Origin: Mycteria americana
Lineage: Eukaryota; Chordata; Aves; Ciconiiformes; Ciconiidae
Assembly (NCBI RefSeq): GCF_035582795.1
Contig: NC_134372.1
Coordinates: forward strand, 38,044,316-38,108,315
Direction: 5' to 3'
DNA length: 64,000 nucleotides
Positions within the stretch are counted from its first letter, which is position 1. The number at the start of each line of letters is the position of its first letter. The notes beneath the pieces were generated by a model that had not been told where the DNA came from, ran no database searches, and saw only the letters and a program-made list of their open reading frames with translations. Positions 61,801 through 64,000 of this stretch are shown in pieces. A program made the translations under genes and the position numbers.

Positions 61801-62793
61801 ACAGGCAGAGCTGTCTTTGGTATTCTTAAATAGTTCATTAGAAAATATGCATTTAACGAGGAAGTGTAGGGATCAAGTCTGAGAATTCCGGTAAGGTGGA
61901 GATATTAGCGGAGAGAACAGGGTTTAGGAGAAATCTTTTGAGTATGTGTGAAATCATAGTTTGTTACATCTGTGTTACAGGCTTCTGTGCTGCAGAACAT
62001 TCGAACAGCTATGAGGAGGCAGATGAGACGACACTCGTCAAGACGGAGCTCGTCTCGGCGGCGCTTGGGCAGGCTCTGGAACAGACTCTTCCACAGACCT
62101 CGGGTGAGAGGGCAGATCCCTCTCCTGACGCCTGCCCGCACTTCACAGACTACACTGGGTGATGGAATCATCAACCGTGCTGATGGGACTATTCGGAGTC
62201 CTCCACCTTCCCCCGGAGGACCTAGTTTAGAGGCAGATGCCCATGGCCAAGCCAGGGGCCTACAAGAAGCTGGATGTAGCAGCTTGCAGCCAGAGACTGA
62301 AATCACAGAGCCATCACCTTCCAATGTCTTACCGAATACTTGCACAGCTGCACATGCAGAGCCTGAGGCTGGACACGCTGATAAATCTTTAGGTGCTGAG
62401 ACCTCTGGCAGTGAGCTTAAGCAGTCCAGTAAAGTGGATTCAGGAAAGGCTTTCAGAGATCCTTTGTCTGAAAGTGTTACAGAAGCGATCCACGGAGGGT
62501 CAGCATCCAGGAGGACTGTCCCAGAGGGCAGTAGTTTAAGTAGAAGTCATCCGCTGAGTGAAGAGCCATGTAGGTTACCCTTAAAAAAGTGGGAGTCTGC
62601 TTATTCAGACAGCCCTGTGAATGTTCATATCCAAGTGGATGGACAAAACCGATGTTGCCCTAACTCATACCGGGAGGAGCCTTTGGGTATTCATGCGGCT
62701 TGTTGCCATTCTGTGGAAGTGCCAATGTTAGAGTCCTCTACTCCCCTCTCTGAAATCAATACCAGTGATGATGAATCTTTACTTGTTTGCTAA
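37841..62793 (+). CDS. LRP3: LRP3, low-density lipoprotein receptor-related protein 3, complete
   Basis: Exons 37841-37907, 43037-43084, 48890-49028, 58165-58373, 58645-59731, 60924-61056 and 61981-62793 all have AG/GT borders and chained phases, giving 831 codons. The start has Kozak context CCGCCATGG. Layout: signal region 1-40; CUB1 about 41-153; LDLa 162-196 and 208-245; CUB2 about 250-361; LDLa 364-399, 402-438 and 441-475, with DGSDE-type calcium motifs; TM about 484-506 (LIGSLVCGLLLVIALGC); cytoplasmic tail with APPSYGQLIAQGLIPPVEDF and an Arg-rich stretch; C-terminus DDESLLVC. This matches LRP3 rather than LRP10 or LRP12: CUB1 begins ACSGQLEQHTERRGVIYSP, near-identical to the remembered human LRP3. 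Human LRP3 is 770 aa; the extra length is in the last exon. A type I endocytic-family receptor of unsettled ligand. The order after WDR88 is conserved with human. Confidence 0.97.
39507..40812 (-). pseudogene. Frameshifted coding-like block in LRP3 intron 1, likely processed pseudogene
   Basis: On the minus strand, protein-like text continues across at least four frame changes. In order: a 123-codon frame 40812-40441 (ISENAKHLLAAAVASSCSHF...); a segment near 40380-40270 (FSEAPSSQKRQRPKRKNSHS); a segment near 40170-39970 (SGYLDQKGNLHLGTSEPNDN...); then a 191-codon frame to 39507 (NEKQNGLMKEQLQQTQFQSL, SNGQWQCID). Low-stop, Gln/Lys/Ser-rich text that switches frame without splice signals is what a decayed retrocopy of a multi-exon gene would give. 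I do not recognise the parent. No clear poly(A) tail is seen, though AATAAA occurs on the minus strand near 39257. Confidence 0.4.
43085..48889. other. LRP3 intron 2
   Basis: A 5.8-kb intron. It contains a 174-codon + frame (45346-45870) and a 115-codon frame (44415-44762), both without domain, codon or splice support. No clear interspersed repeat or RNA gene was seen. The rest of intron 1 (40813-43036) is also featureless to me. Confidence 0.5.
52010..52135 (+). mobile_element. MIR-related SINE fragment
   Basis: The order 'cttgcctaaggttacacagt', 'agctggtgcttgggagctggg' (part), 'gacttccaggtccttgtgct' and 'tggttaagcac' follows the recalled MIR/MIR3 core ('cttgcccaaggtcacacagc...gacttccaagtccagtgct'). 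Diverged; borders and family approximate. Confidence 0.5.
54900..55030 (+). mobile_element. MIR-type SINE fragment
   Basis: 'gtgggattctgctctggatc', 'ctgacactcgggaaaatcag', 'ttatcctctgtatgcctgtg' and 'ggaaggtgggact' occur in the order of the recalled MIR text (tgacctgggcaaatcacttaacctctctgtgcctc...tctgtaaaatggg). Old; borders approximate. Confidence 0.5.
55196..55788 (-). mobile_element. Solo LTR of an avian endogenous retrovirus, second copy
   Basis: 593 bp, flanked by a perfect 5-bp duplication GTAAA (55191-55195 and 55789-55793), which sets both ends. The sequence is homologous to the copy at 11557-12124 over its length: 'ggcaactaagc', 'ctcactcactcccc', 'cagtgggatggg' and 'ggcaggcaggtgttca' occur in both, in order. 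The minus-strand TATA region is mutated to CATAGAAAG. No internal coding region. The 5-bp duplication suits an ERVL-like element. Confidence 0.9.
57765..57815 (-). mobile_element. CR1 3'-end scrap
   Basis: 'catagcttttaaggttggaa' plus 'aagactgctgaaattaatct' resembles the reverse complement of the CR1 3' UTR ('catagaatcatttaggttggaaaagacc'). Only about 50 bp is recognisable. Confidence 0.55.
59732..61980. other. LRP3 introns 5 and 6
   Basis: Two short introns (59732-60923 and 61057-61980) around the 133-nt exon 60924-61056. Frames of about 100 codons on both strands near 60.2-60.7 kb overlap each other and show no domain. No repeat or RNA gene was noticed. Confidence 0.6.
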
Positions 62794-63760
62794 TAAAAAT
62801 TTTTGGTTTGGCCCTGTAAATTTTGTAACTTCATTGTTTATATGACAGTGCTCTTTGATGATAGGTGGTATGTCTGTGCTCTCAACTTTGTCTCTTAAAA
62901 CCAGTGTGCTTTAATCCCTCAGGGAGTACAGTACAAGACTAAATGGGACAAGTTTTTGTCTTCATTGCTATTCCTGAAACTCCAGTGGGGCAGAAGTAAG
63001 CCAGTAGGCGACGTCAGGGGCTAGGAGAGCAAGAATGTGTCATTGCGGTTTGGAGGCATCTCCATCCTCTGGTATTTCTTCTGTGCATTTATTCACTCTG
63101 CGTTCAGGGAATTAGTGCTTCTTTGCTTTTCAAGTGGTCTTACTGAAACTAGAGAGAACTCTGGAAGCTGGGGCAGGCACCAGTCTTTGTAACTATGAGT
63201 ACCAAACTAGAAGTAATGTTGTCTTTTTAGACATCATAATTTAGTAATTTTAATTACAAATACTTAGAAGGAAGTAAAATCCTTTGTAGCTTCCTCTTTA
63301 TAGAAATTGTTCACTTCCTTTGCTTCCTTCAGAAATGTTTTGATGGCCATATGTACCTTGAGGCATCCACTAAAACCAAAGTTTCTGTATAGAATACCCA
63401 GAATGATACCAGGTGTCTTATCTGCTACAGCTTTGTAATTAGGGATTAGCAGTGTTCAGTATAAGCGGAGTGCATTGAACCCCAGTTGCAGCAATATTTC
63501 TTTTTTGTGTTGTCATATGTTACATTCTCTTCATAGTGATGTTGTGAAGGTTGAAGAATTGTTTGCTTTCTCCCTACCTTCTTTTTCCCCTCCTTCCTTC
63601 TGTTTTCAGGGACTTTAATGATTGTACCACTTTGGGTGCGCCCTGAAGGATACTGAGGCTTCACAGCTCCCGTTGGCTGCGGTAGGAAGCACTGAGCACT
63701 TGGTAACTGTCAGGATCAGACTTGTATTTTATTTTGAAATAAAATCTGCTTCACAAGTTT
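62794..63760 (+). terminator. LRP3: LRP3 3' UTR and poly(A) signals
   Basis: The first AATAAA (62792-62797) overlaps the LRP3 stop codon. A second at 63738-63743 is followed by T- and GT-rich sequence and is the likelier main cleavage site, giving a 3' UTR near 0.95 kb. Further sites beyond the window cannot be excluded. Confidence 0.65.
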
Positions 63761-64000
63761 GCTTGTAAATCTGCTACCTTAGGTGCAGGTGTATAACTAA
63801 TATTTTTTATTTTTAGAGATCTTGTTTGCTTTTTTCTTTCAAGAACTGAAATAGATCAGTGCCATTTTCAAAGCTGACACTGTGTGGATTGTACAACACT
63901 TAAATGTAAACTGGTGCCTTTTGGTTTTTAGAGTGTAACTAAAAGCAAGCAAGTTATTTACCTGGAAGAAGGGTGACATTGCTTAACCAGGAATGACTTG
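63761..64000. other. 3' flank of LRP3
   Basis: AT-rich sequence with no feature seen; possibly further 3' UTR. Confidence 0.4.

Noticed and set aside
1-64000. CRISPR arrays, operons or phage-type systems
   Set aside because: The DNA is vertebrate, with split genes, CR1, LTRs and a nuclear tRNA; no regularly spaced repeat array was seen.

Overview
The window is avian nuclear DNA from chromosomal euchromatin, most likely a neoavian bird. The signs are CR1 LINE 3' ends, two solo copies of a bird LTR family (TguLTR5-like, recognised from memory), old MIR-type SINEs, AT-rich introns and sharp CpG islands at promoters. Genes are split into small exons, so most long open frames are chance or shadows. 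I placed exons by acceptor and donor sites, phase continuity and remembered family sequence.

Layout: (1) 866-11183, + strand, the 3' eight exons of WDR88, a WD40-propeller protein with a C-terminal CxxC...CxxC knuckle; its first exons lie left of the window. (2) 11557-12124, a solo LTR. (3) 14250-14990, a CpG island holding a complete tRNA-Thr(AGT) gene, G4-capable pentanucleotide repeats and no recognisable protein exon. (4) about 16604-30996, + strand, a set of exons in the right order for a secreted CAP-domain/EGF protein of CLEC18/PI15 type, ending in a hydrophobic tail and a poly(A) signal. From the third CAP exon onward the phases chain correctly, but that exon carries a +1 frameshift and key CAP cysteines are changed, so I call it a decaying gene. 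This is the least expected content. (5) 31.2-36.9 kb, AT-rich intergenic DNA with candidate regulatory motifs. (6) 36880-38440, the CpG-island promoter of LRP3. (7) 37841-62793, + strand, LRP3 complete in seven coding exons (predicted 831 aa: signal, CUB, 2 LDLa, CUB, 3 LDLa, TM, long cytoplasmic tail), with its 3' UTR running to about 63.76 kb. LRP3 intron 1 carries a minus-strand, frameshifted coding-like block that looks like a processed pseudogene, and intron 3 carries a second solo LTR with a perfect 5-bp target-site duplication.

The order WDR88 - tRNA-Thr - LRP3 matches what I recall of human 19q13.11, so this is an old syntenic block. The CAP-EGF remnant between WDR88 and LRP3 has no human counterpart at that place that I know of. 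The genes share no evident pathway; their proximity is ancestral linkage.
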